Positions 10,906 through 23,309 of a DNA stretch of 64,000 bases are shown here, piece by piece (the first letter of the stretch is position 1; the number at the start of each line of letters is the position of its first letter). The position numbers and the translations under genes are program-made. The notes beneath the pieces were generated by a model. That model had not been told where the DNA came from. It saw nothing but the letters and a program-made list of their open reading frames with translations, and made no database searches. The DNA is from Paraspadella gotoi (lineage: Eukaryota; Chaetognatha): the NCBI GenBank assembly GCA_051294375.1, contig CM119268.1:7712632-7776631 (forward strand). The letters run 5' to 3'.

Positions 10906-11734
10906 CTTGACAGTCACGGATGTCGTTTTTACTCGTGGGAGGAGAATGGGAAGTGATCGCGGGTTGGAAGAACTTGATGGAGAAATGCTGAAGAGGAAAG
11001 AGGCAAATGAGAGAGAGAAATTATTTTAAAAAAAAACGAACGAACGAAAAAAAGAATAGAAAAAATAAGAAAAAGTAGCTCAAAACAAAAAAAGAAAAAA
11101 AGCGATGGACAAAAAAAAAATAGAGAACAATGATCGGACAATGCAAGACAAGAAAAGAGAAAAAGGAGAAGATAAAAATGAGAAAAAGAAAAAAGAAAAT
11201 AAATAAATTAGACCAACTCCGCGAACGAGTTCCAACTATCCCGGTACAAGGGGGAAGATTTTTCTCGTGACTGAAACTCTCTCTTCTCTCTCTCTCTCTC
11301 TCTCTCCTCTCTCCTCTCTTTCGTGCCATCTCTCCTGCTCTCCTCTCTCCCCTCCCTCTAGCCGCGGGTCTGCCTCTTCACTTTTCTTCTTCCATCCTCC
11401 TTTTCTGCCCAGGGCATTGAACGAGAGACCGAAGAAGATCAGGTGATCTTTGCGATGGAAAATAATTTTTTTTTTGCCTTAATTAGTCTGAGAAACTGAA
11501 AATGTGGCGGGAAGACGAAAGTTGTGTGAGAGTGGCTGCTTTATTATGGCGTTCCTATTTGTAAGTGCCTTGTCGCTAGAGAGATTATTCGTTCGTGTTA
11601 GCTTTTTTTTTTTTGAGCAGCAACTGAGAAAGAGAATTATCATTCATAAAGTTATGGATTCTTTCAAATTCTGTGATCTTACTAAACGAATTTTGCCTAA
11701 TTTGGTATCATGTCATGATTTTTGAATCGATTGT

Positions 11735-11880
11735 ATCTGATTTGATTTGATGATGTTGATTGATTGATTGATTTGATTGATTGATTGATTGATTGATTGA
11801 TGATTGATTCATTCATTCATTCATTGCTTTCCCTCAATTCATTCATTCATTCATTCTGATTCATTCATCATTATTCATCC
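11735..11880. repeat. (TGAT)n and (ATTC)n microsatellites
   Basis: TGATTGATTGAT runs are followed by ATTCATTCATTC runs. The direct copy has the same pair at 26,478-26,720, with the ATTC part much longer and interrupted by further short arrays. This is a clear length polymorphism between the copies. Confidence 0.9.
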
Positions 11881-11904
11881 AATTCACCTCACTTCCCTCC
11901 TACT

Positions 11905-12054
11905 CGTATTTCGTTGACCAATCAAGCGGTCTGTTTCGCCATTCATTGCCCCGCCCTCACCTTGCTGCCCCGCGTCGCGCCCGTGACTGGCTGCGCCAGT
12001 GAGCGACACGATTCCATTTTCCGCCGTCGTCCAATAAGGCAACGGGAGATTTTT
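11905..12054 (+). promoter_or_regulatory. promoter with two CCAAT boxes
   Basis: Two forward CCAAT boxes lie at 11,918-11,922 (GACCAATCAA) and 12,031-12,035 (GTCCAATAAGG). CCCCGCCC-type GC boxes and a 15-bp palindrome, ACTGGCTGCGCCAGT, sit between them. An ATG follows at 12,055. The copy at 26,745-26,870 retains the GC-rich core and the ATG but has lost the exact CCAAT strings to indels. No TATA box is seen, so a CCAAT/GC-type promoter is inferred. Confidence 0.5.
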
Positions 12055-12107
12055 ATGGCAAATCACAGCAGGACGTCTCGCCCGCGCCGGGGCGAGTGTG
12101 GAGAATC
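12055..12107 (+). CDS. candidate first coding exon
   Basis: The ATG lies directly downstream of the CCAAT promoter, in context TTTTTATGGC. A donor GTGAGA follows at 12,108. The better copy (26,871-26,920) reads MASSHATSPARASVEE before donor GTGAGG, and this copy reads MANHSRTSRPRRGECGE. The alanine/serine-rich start is not recognisable as a signal or transit peptide with confidence. It may be joined to the exons at 13,298 and 14,122 and to the terminal exon at 16,389 on the same strand, which would make one gene of about 4.6 kb. Confidence 0.45.
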
Positions 12108-13297
12108 GTGAGAGGTGGGGCGGCGGAGGGAAGATGGGTTAGAAGCGGAAGATGGAAGGAAGAAAGGAAGGACAAAATCCTGGGACACAATTTTCCGGGG
12201 TGAGAGCAAGTTTTGGAAAAAAGGTAGAGGTAGATGAGACGTAAGGAATGATGTGAGAATGGATAAAAATGGACGTATATATAATGAATAAATGGAATAA
12301 ATGGATAAAATGGGTGGAAAGTGAACGAAAAAACATTTGTTAGGCGTGAAGGGACAGGAGGAAAAAAGAGGAAAGGAGGACAGAGGAGGAGGAGAGGAAA
12401 GAGGAGGAGGAGGAAGGAGGTGAAGGGGAAAGGAGAAGGAGGAGAGGGAGAGAAGAGGAAAGGAGGAAAGGAGGAAGGGAGGAAAGAGAAGGAAGGGAAA
12501 GGAAAGAGGAAAAGAGGAGGAGGAAAGGAAGGAAAGGGAGAAAGTAGCGAAGTGATGAAAAAGTGAAGGAAGTAAAAATTGGGAGGTAAAGAAGGGAGAA
12601 GTGAGACAGGAGGAGAAGAGGAAGGCGAGGAAGGGAGAAGGTGGATAAGGAGGAATGGATTGGAGGGAGAAAGTAGGGTGAAAGGAGGAAGGAAGTGGAG
12701 GGCAATAAGGACAGGCGATCCTCGCTAATACAAAAAAGTCGAGGGAGTAAGAGAGAGAGAAGAGAGAGGAGAGAAGGAGAGAAGAAGAGAGAGAGGAGAG
12801 AGAGAAGAGAGAGAGATAAAAGGTGATAAAAGAGAGAAAAAAAGGAGTAAGAAGGGTTAGTGAGGATCGAAACGAGGAGGGGGACGGGTGAAAGAAAACT
12901 GGAAAAGGACGCGTGGAGGAAGTCAGTCATTTGAGAGCGCCGCTTTTAAACGGTGATGGTGGAGAATGAAAGGCATAATGAAAAGTTGGAGGCAATAATA
13001 GGATAGTGTATAATTGAGTAAGTCAGAGAGTAAAGTAGTAAAAAAAGAGCCTCCGCTAACTACCAAGATACGGGCAATCGGCGCCAGCGCCACACGTGAA
13101 AAGCAGACAGACGCCATCAATGCGCGCATCGAATTCCAATCATCGGAATTTTTTTCGCGCGTCTGACGACAAACCGCGCATGACCGTCAACAAGATCAAC
13201 ACTTTGGGGCCCGTTTCACAACCTAATACCTCATTTGTGTGACGGTGATTTTAGATTCGTAACTTCACGTGACTTCTCCTCATTTCTTCCCTCACAG

Positions 13298-13546
13298 TCG
13301 GTGCATCCGGCCATCTGGAAGAGAAATAGAGAAAATAGAGAAAATGAGATAAAGAATTATTTTAGAATTAAGAAATTAAGATACAAAGAATGCCTCTTGG
13401 TTCTTGTTTTCGGTGGGTGCTCCATGCTGTCTGTTTTTTTGCGGTGGTATCATGAAGCGGATCTTCGTCGAGTATCGTCGTCGTCGTGCAGCGTCATACT
13501 TTTGGATCCGCGTCGGTGGCGTCGCTCTCGTCGGTCGTCGTCGTGA
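13298..13546 (+). CDS. candidate exon behind a strong acceptor
   Basis: The acceptor CATTTCTTCCCTCACAG ends at 13,297 and is conserved at 27,758 in the copy. The frame after it begins SVHPAIWKRNRENRENEIKN and continues through a hydrophobic stretch (CLLVLVFGGCSMLSVFL) into an arginine/serine run coded by (TCG)n, stopping at 13,546. In the copy the frame meets TAG after about 11 codons. The donor is not obvious. The acceptor is much better supported than the full length of the exon. Confidence 0.35.
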   Translation, partial: SVHPAIWKRNRENRENEIKNYFRIKKLRYKECLLVLVFGGCSMLSVFLRWYHEADLRRVSSSSCSVILLDPRRWRRSRRSSS

Positions 13547-14121
13547 TCTGGTCGTGTCGTTCCGGTCGCTGTCCGTGACGGTCTCCTCATCTTCAGTTCC
13601 TCGCGGAATAGAATTGGAAATGATTTATTCTTAGAATTGTCCTCACTTTGTGACCGTCGTGTCTTCGTGGATTTTGTTCATCCTATTCACATCTGTTCTC
13701 TTTGGTTTCGGTTATTAACAAGAGAATGAAGAATGAATAGAAAAGATAGAGAAGAAGAGAGATCCAGCGTGAATCTAATTGGGACTACAAATATGAGACG
13801 GAGAGCGGAAGAGCGAAAAAAGCGAAAGAGGACATTCTGCCTACAGTGTGCTTTAAGTATGTCCTCAGAGAGACAAAGTTAATTCGAAAGAAATCGCTTC
13901 AAAGTTTTAGTTCAAAATAATAGTCACATGAGGTGAGATAGAGAAAGGCAAATACAACAAATTGAAAAGAAATGAACTTTCACCCGACTTATTTGAAAAT
14001 TCAAAAAAAAAAAAAGAGAATGAGAAGGACTTTTTCACAAGGTTATACATGCTTAATTTGTCATTCTTGTCTCTTTGCCACTCTGGCCAAGAGAATCCAC
14101 CACTCATCGCAACTCCTACAG

Positions 14122-14493
14122 TCCGCCGTTCACGTCAATAAAAACCCGGGCGACATCCACAAAAGGGAATTCGGTGACGAGGCTGACCCGGTACCGAACG
14201 ACACGACAGCTCGACGTCAAGCCAGAGCGGGGACAGACTCGGCACGACCCGAATTGTCCGGCCTGCTGACGAGACAACCAAATGCTCGTGCGAGGCGACT
14301 TCCTTATCTTCTGTCGCCGACTGTGCTTGTTGCTCTATTATTATATCTCATCCTTCTTCTATTGTTTTTGTGTTTGTGTTGGTTTGTGTATTTTGTTTCC
14401 TCTTTTTTATTGTGTCCTATGTTCTTCTCTTCGGATCGATGTTATAGGAACGTTTCTCTTTTGGCGTGCAATGCTCAGCATGGGTGGGGATGA
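14122..14493 (+). CDS. candidate exon, unknown protein
   Basis: The acceptor CTCATCGCAACTCCTACAG ends at 14,121 and is conserved as ACTCCTCACAG at about 28,422. The frame reads SAVHVNKNPGDIHKREFGDE, ADPVPNDTTARRQARAG and so on. Third positions are C/G-rich to about 14,280. The frame then enters a T-rich hydrophobic stretch and stops at 14,493; that last part could be intron. The copy at 28,423 is frameshifted several times. The strand agrees with the exons at 12,055 and 16,389. No family is recognised. Confidence 0.4.
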   Translation, partial: SAVHVNKNPGDIHKREFGDEADPVPNDTTARRQARAGTDSARPELSGLLTRQPNARARRLPYLLSPTVLVALLLYLILLLLFLCLCWFVYFVSSFLLCPMFFSSDRCYRNVSLLACNAQHGWG

Positions 14494-16297
14494 GAAATCA
14501 GTTTTCGGGAAACTGGAATGGTTTCTTTGTTCCTTTGATTTTTTATTCCTTTTTTTCTTTTTTTTTTTTTTTTTTTTCGCAGATATATAAATAGAGTTGG
14601 AATGAAAGTTGATTTTGGCAGTCAGTTTCTAGTTTTATTTCTGCTTTAACTTATTTAACGAAGACCATTCCGACCGAAACGACCGCCGCTGATTTGAATC
14701 CGATTCCTTGAATCCTAAAATACTGGAGTAGAGTGATAAAACTAGTTATTAGGTTACCATTAGCTATGTTGTTTTATAGAATGAATCAATTAGATTAGGG
14801 AGGAAGAATTCCTATCTGACTCGGTCGGATATTCTAGGAATATTGCCAGACGTCTAAATGTGAGTGTAAAAAATAATATCCGTTTTAAATCATAAGGGTA
14901 AGTTTTAGTCCCAAAGGATTCATCAAGCGTGTGGCACGTATAAACGGGTAAAAAAAAGGAACTTCATTTAAAAATAAAATACAAAGTTATGGTAATTTAA
15001 TGTTGATAAACCGAAAAGTAAGATTTAAATTATTCAAAATACTAATGATTCCACTGTTTTGCTTGAGCAGTTTTAAGAACTTGTCCGCAAATATTACTCG
15101 ACGTCACAACAGATGAATAGACCGCCGCTCCGTCGCCAGCAGGCATCCCCGCCGTCGCCCGCGCACGCGGATCTCGGCCCGCAAAAACGCGGAAAAAAAT
15201 TATTCTCGTAGAAGTCGCGACTTTAAAAAAAAAAATTCCTCTTCCATCATATCTGGAGAAAAAAAGATATTATAAAATAAGAAAAAAGAGAAAAAGAAAG
15301 AAAAAGACAGCTGTCTGGGAAAGAAGAGAGATGAGAAACTAACATTATCCGGGTTATTTATGACCATCATTTGTTCCAGAAGAGAGGTTTGGATAAAGAT
15401 GGAAGAAAGGCAAAGGAGGGGCTGTTGTTGTTGTCTTTGGTTGTCGTCCGGTGTTTTATAGCGTCCTTGCTTGATTATAAAGTTTGGCCTGAAGATTGTC
15501 ATTTTCTTTTGGAAGGAGGACCGGAAGGAATTATCAGGGAGGGAGTTGGGAGAGGAGAAAGGGAAGAGGAGGAGGAAAGAACATATGAAAAAGAGAGGAA
15601 CACTTTAGCGGGGTTGAAGAAGGAACAGGTGGGAGGATATAACAAGAAGAAGAGAGTAAAAGAGGTGGAGAAGGAGAGGAATGAAGAGGAGGAGGAAAAG
15701 GAGGAGGACGAACCGCGGTGAGGGCGAGGAAATGAAGATAACAAGATGAGATGCAGAACGGGTTTCTGTTTGAGATTAATCCAAAATGACGTTTCCTGAT
15801 CGCGACCAAGATTTTTTTTTTCTCATGACTTTATGAAAAGTAACCAGAGAGGATTCTCTCTTTTTTTTTTTAAATCTTGAAATGGGAATATTAAGCTGAC
15901 GACAGAGAGAGAGAGAAAGGTGAGGAAAAGGGGAGAGAAAGAGGGGGGGGAGAAGAAATATGAGAATAAAGAATAACGAATAAAATGAGGAAGAGAAAGA
16001 AAGAAAAAAAAGAAAGAAAGAAGAAAGAAAGATAGAAGAAAGGAAGAAAGAAAAAAAAAAGAAGAAAGAAAGAACGAAAGAAGAAAAAGAAAGAAAAAGA
16101 AAGAAAGAAAGAGAAAGAAAGAAAAGAAAAGAGAAAGAAAGAAAAAAGAATCGAACCCAAAAAAGTAAAAATAAAACAATTGGATTAAGCGGCGCGACCA
16201 AAACAAAAAGAAACCGAAGGAAAAATTTATCTCCTTTTACTCGAGTTGAAGTCTCTCGACTCTCAGAGGCGAACATGTCGTGAATGACCGTCGTCTT

Positions 16298-16372
16298 CGC
16301 GTCGTCGTCGTCGTCCGTTCGTCGTCGTCGTTGTCGTCGTTGTCGTCGTCGGTGTCGTCGTCGTCAATAATG
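16298..16372. repeat. (GTC)n trinucleotide array
   Basis: Interrupted GTC/GTT repeats lie just before the terminal exon acceptor. The matching array in C2 (30,405-30,485) is longer and more regular. Confidence 0.85.
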
Positions 16373-16388
16373 TATTAAACTTTTTTAG

Positions 16389-16606
16389 AAGGCGGTGGTG
16401 GTCTACGGCTCGAGGTGAAGGGCTTTAAGCTTGTGAAGAGATGTGATGTAATTTATGCGGGTAGTTTAAACACTAATCCTCTCACTCCCTTCCACTGCCC
16501 TCGATTTATCTGGAAGAAATATTCCTCTGATATGGTCAATCAAGATGAAAAAGAACTGAAATTACATGGAGTTTCGGGAGAACCATTCGTGAGACCATCT
16601 ATTTAA
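16389..16606 (+). CDS. terminal exon, unknown protein
   Basis: A strong acceptor (TTAAACTTTTTTAG, ending at 16,388) is followed by a frame of about 72 codons to TAA at 16,604-16,606. It includes GGGGLRLEVKGFKLVKRCDV and IYAGSLNTNPLTPFHCPRFI, then a lysine/glutamate-rich end and SGEPFVRPSI. A polyadenylation signal AATAAA follows at 16,642. The copy at 30,508-30,735 preserves the acceptor but is frameshifted. It also contains GCGG|GTAAGTT, which would be a donor if that base order is the true one. The mix of residues and the signal order favour a genuine 3' end. Confidence 0.55.
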
Positions 16607-17470
16607 CAATTAATTTTTATTTTATTTATTTATCAGATTAAAATAAAAGAAAGAAAGTATGTACGTGAAAAAAATAGTTCGTTACTTTAATCAGATCTAT
16701 TCCGAACTAAAACAATTTGCAAAAGAATGTTAACGACCGTCGTGAGCAAATGATCCGGTAGCGACGAGGCCGTGTGAGTAAAAAAATAAAACCTTCGCAT
16801 TAAATTAAACCGTCCGTCCCATTTCGATGCATGACCGGACGATCGAGGAGAGAGAAGAGAGAGGACGATTGACGGAGAGACCCTCTTCGCCTCTCTCGGT
16901 CAAAATTTTCTCATGATCCTAATATACGAAAACAATAAATCAGTTTTTATTATTTTTCTTTCTCGTCACCATTAATTTTTTTCTCGTTATAAATGAGATT
17001 ATTTTTTGTTTCGATAAGACGAAAGGCGAAGATCGAAGGATCAGGGCGACTCATAACCAGCACTCTTTGTTAAACTTTGGGTGCGAAGTGGAAAGGAGGG
17101 TGGGGAGATGGGTGGAGAGTGGAGCGTGGTTGCGTCGAGGATTTATGGGTGGGGCGTCTTTGTGTAATGGGTTGGGTTTTCCGTGCAGGAGCTCGAGTGA
17201 GAGACTTTTCTTCTTTTCTTTCTTTTTTTATGCGATCGGTGTGAGAAAAATCATCGAATTAGTAAGATTCGTGTAGCGAATGGGCGGAGTTTTTTAACCA
17301 GTTTGCGACGGAGAAAAAAAGGGGGAGGTTAAACGGGGTCTAGGAAGAGGGTAAGCGCATTTTTGGTGTGAAAAGAAAAAGATTGAGGTCGAGCCAATCT
17401 CCCTTATTTTCTTATTTTTTTTTTGATCGAGATACAAGATTTTGGAGAATAAAGTTCGCGCCTCGATCGA

Positions 17471-17495
17471 NNNNNNNNNNNNNNNNNNNNNNNNN
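17471..17495. other. 25-N placeholder gap
   Basis: This is one of seven identical 25-N runs (also 19,224, 33,143, 40,362, 43,467, 45,993 and 58,101). A fixed size indicates a placeholder rather than a measured gap. Confidence 0.95.
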
Positions 17496-19384
<1,889 letters not shown>

Positions 19385-20391
19385 GTCTTATTTGAATTTA
19401 GTTATGGATTTGTTCCGGTCTAAAAAATCAGAAAAAGCTGAGCTCATATAGAGGGAAAGAAAAGTTTGTGGAAGAATAGAATGGAGAAGAAGAAAGAAAG
19501 AAAAAGAAAAGGAAGAAGAATAATCGTTGAAGAAGTTGAAAAAAGACATAAATCTTGATGTCAAGTATGAAAAGGAGGCCGAATTATTACTCGTAGGCGG
19601 AATTGGCGCCAAATAAAAGGAGAGAAGGAAGACGAGAGAGAGATTAAAAAAAAAGTCTAAAAAATAGAAAAAAGAGGGTTTTTTTTATATTTCGCCTTAG
19701 ACTGAAGGAATAAACGATACAAAGTAAGAGAAAGGTCGAGGTTGAAGGGAGAATAGAAAAATTAAATATATAAAGTTTTGTGGAAACCTTCTGAGGCCAG
19801 GCAATTGTGGGCGGAAAGGAGAAAGGAGAGAGGAGTCTTGGATGTCCATCTTGGTTGCCATCTTTATTTCCCGCCTAAAAAATTATGTTGTTGCGAAGAC
19901 CGACGGAGCTATTTGGCCAGATTTCATCTTCCCCGGATGACATTTTTTTTTATCTCTTTTTTGCGCTCTCTCTCTTCTCTCTCTCACTCTCTCATATCTC
20001 TTCATGATCGCTTGTATTTTCATATCCAAACGAGATAGGAAGGACGCAAAAGCGTCGTAGAGCCAAACGCAAAAATTTCTTGTTGGGGAAATCGTAAAAA
20101 TTGCGAATGATTGACAGAATCCGCTTCCAATTTTCATTTCTTTGTTTCTTCTGCTTTTTCCTTTATTTTTGGCGGTAGTAGCTCAAAGAGAATCGCTACC
20201 ATAGGTTCTCTTTAATTTAAAATTGACACGATATCGCTCCGCTGCAAATATCACGATCAAATTATTCTGATATCTTGTCAAACCTTTTCCCTTCTTATTA
20301 TCTGACATTTTTCTTTTCCTTACACAGTTCCTCTATAAAAAAAAAAGTGACAAATCCTATTCTGAATATAACTGATTAGTTGCAATCGTAG

Positions 20392-20579
20392 AATGACAAC
20401 CGCTACAAACCGACTCCCCTCCCGCTGTGGATGACTACATTTCAACGGAATCGACTTACCCAACGAGGGCCACCTCACCTTATTGGGGCGTCTCACGGGT
20501 GGCGAATTTTCGACCCGTTCGACCTCAACGTCAAGGATAATTTCCGAGAAATTAAAAATCCTCGGGTTTTCTCCGTCAG
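20392..20579 (+). CDS. exon, unknown protein (copy A', donor intact)
   Basis: The acceptor TTGCAATCGTAG ends at 20,391 and the donor CCGTCAG|GTGAGA starts at 20,580. Content matches the better-reading copy at 3,956-4,133. Here indels shift the frame, so translated pieces such as DPFDLNVKDNFREIKNPRVF come from a shifted frame. Reading from the other copy, the exon ends in phase 1. The exon at 21,823 starts with two bases before its first full codon, which fits a phase-1 intron. Together with 21,823-21,971 and 22,110-22,241 this makes a coherent plus-strand gene end. Confidence 0.5.
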
Positions 20580-20978
20580 GTGAGAAGAGAGATCGAGATG
20601 GGAAGCCCAGTAAAAGGAATTTTGAAAAAAAAAAAGATGGCGACCAAACGGGAAAGAAGTTTCTACCTAAAATGGTTGCAAAAATTATTTTTGGTCGTTG
20701 TTTGTAATAACGGTTGGGTGCAAAAGTACGGTTGTTTTTTTTTTTTGTTTTTTTTTAAAATTTAGGATAAAGGGAACGCCGTAGGACATATAAAGATAAA
20801 GAGGATCGACAAAGGACAGAGAAGTTAGGAAGGGCCAAGTGACGCAGGCCTCACCAAAGACCCGAGTTCACTAAAAAAAATTACAAGTTATAATAAAAAA
20901 TCTAATTTGAATTGCTTCGTCGAATTCTCACTCGACGTTTTGTAAACCGGAGCTTGAAGATTATGACAACCTCCGTCT

Positions 20979-21051
<73 letters not shown>

Positions 21052-21822
21052 TCTGGACTGCAGGAAGCCTTTCCCCGACTCGCGTTAATCATGTAGAAAA
21101 AGAATAAAAGGCTTCGCCCGATTAAGAAATGGTGTCCACTCCAAGTAATTTCCTCATATGGAGCGACACTTTTTTTGGCCAACTCGCGCGCAAGCGACGG
21201 ACAGAATTTGTCTCCTTGGGGAGGATGAGAGAGAGGGAGGGAAGTCAGGGAGGAGAGCGGGGATGGGGAAGGTTTTGAAGAAAAAAAGATAGGAACAGAA
21301 AAAGATTAGACCGAGAAAAAAAAAAGGAAAAATGGGAAAGAAAGGGAAAGTGAGTGGGGTATCAATGAAAAAAGAAGAAGGGAAAGAAACTAGTTAATGG
21401 TATGAAGAGGAATGAGAAGCTTAAAATTAATATATTAATTATATAATAAATTAATATAGTTATAGAGAGAACAACAATAAGATCCCTACCCAACCAATCG
21501 TAATTTTATTACTCGTATACCTTATATCATTACGTAAAATTGAAATGACTCTATAAAGTTTAAAAAAAAAGTAATCTTATTCTTTTATTAGAAAGGCCTC
21601 TGTTTCGACGGTAAGTGTCAGACTCCTTCAACTCGGGTTCATAACCTATTGTACCTTCCAACTGTCCGACCCGCCCTCTAGTCGGGCAGTCTCTCCCTCG
21701 ATCTCCGTCGTGCAGAGGTCCGGGCTTCCTCTTCTCTCACTCCTGTGAATTATATCGTCGGTCTGTCCGGAAATCGTGGCGCCATTCGTCCGGACCGACG
21801 TTGACGACGGAAAAACCCGCAG

Positions 21823-21971
21823 TGAGAATTGACAAAGTTATTGTCATCAAACGAAGCCAGACGACGGGCGACGCTAAGAGCAAATTGACAGACGTTTTGT
21901 ACCAAGAAAGACGCGTGGTTCTGACCGGCGACGGAGCCGCTAGGGAAAAAAAAAGTGGAGAGTGTCGAAAC
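21823..21971 (+). CDS. exon, unknown protein
   Basis: A weak acceptor (ACCCGCAG) at 21,822 opens a frame reading RIDKVIVIKRSQTTGDAKSK then LTDVLYQERRVVLTGDGAA, and ends ...ECRN at the donor AAC|GTATGTG (21,972), in phase 0. The donor is conserved in the other copy (exon end about 2,556). The next exon at 22,110 also starts in phase 0. The intron between them, about 138 bp, is largely a CT array. Composition is basic and hydrophilic. No family is recognised. The acceptor is the weakest element of the model. Confidence 0.45.
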
Positions 21972-21997
21972 GTATGTGTGGAGTTTCTAGTCGGATG

Positions 21998-22002
<5 letters not shown>

Positions 22003-22046
<44 letters not shown>

Positions 22047-22085
22047 CTTCTTCTCTCTCTCTCATCTCTTCTCTCTCCCTCTCTC
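22003..22085. repeat. CT microsatellite inside an intron
   Basis: An imperfect (CT)n tract lies between the donor at 21,972 and the acceptor at 22,109. It would be the only polypyrimidine tract available to that acceptor. The inverted copy has a shorter, purer array at 2,493-2,531. Confidence 0.85.
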
Positions 22086-22109
22086 GGATCGATTCGTTGC
22101 ATGCCCAAG

Positions 22110-22241
22110 TATCCTCCGGCTCCCCACAACACACCGGAAGTGCATCAACCAAAACGGGCGTTCTTGTTGCCCTTCAAACAGCCCACATCTAGTTTCCCAT
22201 TCTCTATTTTTAGAAGGAACAAGTTAAGCTTTATTCGTTAA
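22110..22241 (+). CDS. terminal exon, unknown protein
   Basis: After CT array plus GCATGCCCAAG the frame opens in phase 0 and reads YPPAPHNTPEVHQPKRAFLL then PFKQPTSSFPFSIFRRNKL, to TAA at 22,239-22,241 (43 residues). Phase agrees with the preceding exon. The other copy has the cleaner acceptor GCATGCCCAG|TAT but is frameshifted after about 5 codons. The sequence is proline-rich and basic at the end. No polyadenylation signal is evident before the tandem array that begins at 22,277. Confidence 0.45.
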   Translation, partial: YPPAPHNTPEVHQPKRAFLLPFKQPTSSFPFSIFRRNKLSFIR

Positions 22242-22276
22242 TTAAAAAAATCTAAATATCATGTTAATCATTCGGC

Positions 22277-23275
22277 CCTTTTTCAAAATATTAACATTGT
22301 GTAGCGAGATAGGGCGGACGGAGGAAGGAGCAGGGCGTTAAACCTGGAGGCCCTTTTTCAAAATTTATAACATTGTGTACGAGCATAGGCGGGACGGAGA
22401 AGGAGCAGGGCGTTAACCTGGGAGGCCCTTTTTCAAAATATTAACATTGTGTACGAGATAGTGCGGACGGAGGAAAGCGAGCAGGGCGTTAACCTGGAGG
22501 CCCTTTTTTTCAAAATATAACATTGTGTACGACATAGCGCGGACGGTAGGAAGGAGCAGGGCTTAACCTGGAGGCCCTTTTTCAAAATATAACATTGTGT
22601 ACGAAGATAGCGCGGACGGAGAAGGAGCAGGCGTTAACCTGGAGGCCCTTTTCAAATATAACATTGTGTACGAGATAGGCGGACGGAGGAAGGAGCAGGG
22701 CCGTTAACCGGAGGCCCCTTTTTCAAAATATGAACATTGTGTACCGAAGAAGGCGGATCGGAGAGGAAGGAGCATGGCGTTTTAACTTGCGTGAGGCCCT
22801 TTTTTTCAATATATAACATTGTGTACGCCAGATCAGGCGGACGGAGAAGGAAGCAGGGGCGTTAACCTGGAGGCCCTTTTTCAAAATAATAACATTGTGC
22901 TTACGAGATAGCGCGGACGGAAGGAAGGAGCAGGGCGGTTAACCTGGAGGCCCTTTTTTTCAAAATTTATAACATTGATGTACGAGATAGGCGGAACGGA
23001 GGAAGGAAGCAGGGCGTAAACTGGAGGCCCTTTTTCAAAATATAACATATGTGTTTACGGATAGGCGGACGGAGGAAGGAGCAGGGTCGTTAACCTGGAG
23101 GCCCTTTTCAAAAATATAAACATTGTGTACGAGATAGGCGACGGAGGAAGGAGCAGGCGTTAACCTGGAGGCCCTTTTTCAAAATTAACATTGTGTACGA
23201 GATAGGCGGGACGGCAGGAAAGGAGCAGCGCGTTAACCTGGAGGCCCTTTTTCAAAACCCTATAACATTGTGCCC
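22277..23275. repeat. VNTR, about 74-bp unit, 13 full copies plus one partial
   Basis: Each unit has the form CCCTTTTTCAAAATATAACA, TTGTGTACGAGATAGGCGG, ACGGAGGAAGGAGCAGGGCG, TTAACCTGGAGG, with scattered indels. Counting the AACATTGTGT motif gives 13 complete units, and a truncated one runs into a C-tract at 23,272. The matching place in block A (about 2,265-2,312) has less than one unit. No coding potential is seen. Confidence 0.9.
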
Positions 23276-23309
23276 CCCCCCCAAGTTTTTTTCAGCCAAC
23301 TAACTTTTT

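Larger units (their letters stand above)
9480..17470 (+). repeat. duplicated block C1 (direct copy at 24,500-31,580)
   Basis: About 8 kb match C2 in order and orientation throughout, with pervasive small indels. Both copies carry the same promoter, the same splice sites and the same microsatellites at different lengths. Supported exons are listed separately. The remainder (10,900-11,300, 12,120-13,030, 14,500-16,270 and 16,650-17,460) is purine-rich or AT-rich sequence in which I see no firm exon. Confidence 0.85.

Noticed and set aside
15371-15721. 116-codon plus-strand acidic frame ending EEEEEKEEDEPR
   Set aside because: Purine-rich sequence open on both strands. The copy at 29,500-29,850 gives a different frame. 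Possible but not supported.
15776-16276. Minus-strand frame of 166 codons, and the 105-126-codon frames at 29,950-30,491
   Set aside because: Pure translations of GAAA/TTTC repeats.
22277-23275. CRISPR-like array
   Set aside because: Units are contiguous with no unique spacers, and the context is eukaryotic; this is a VNTR.
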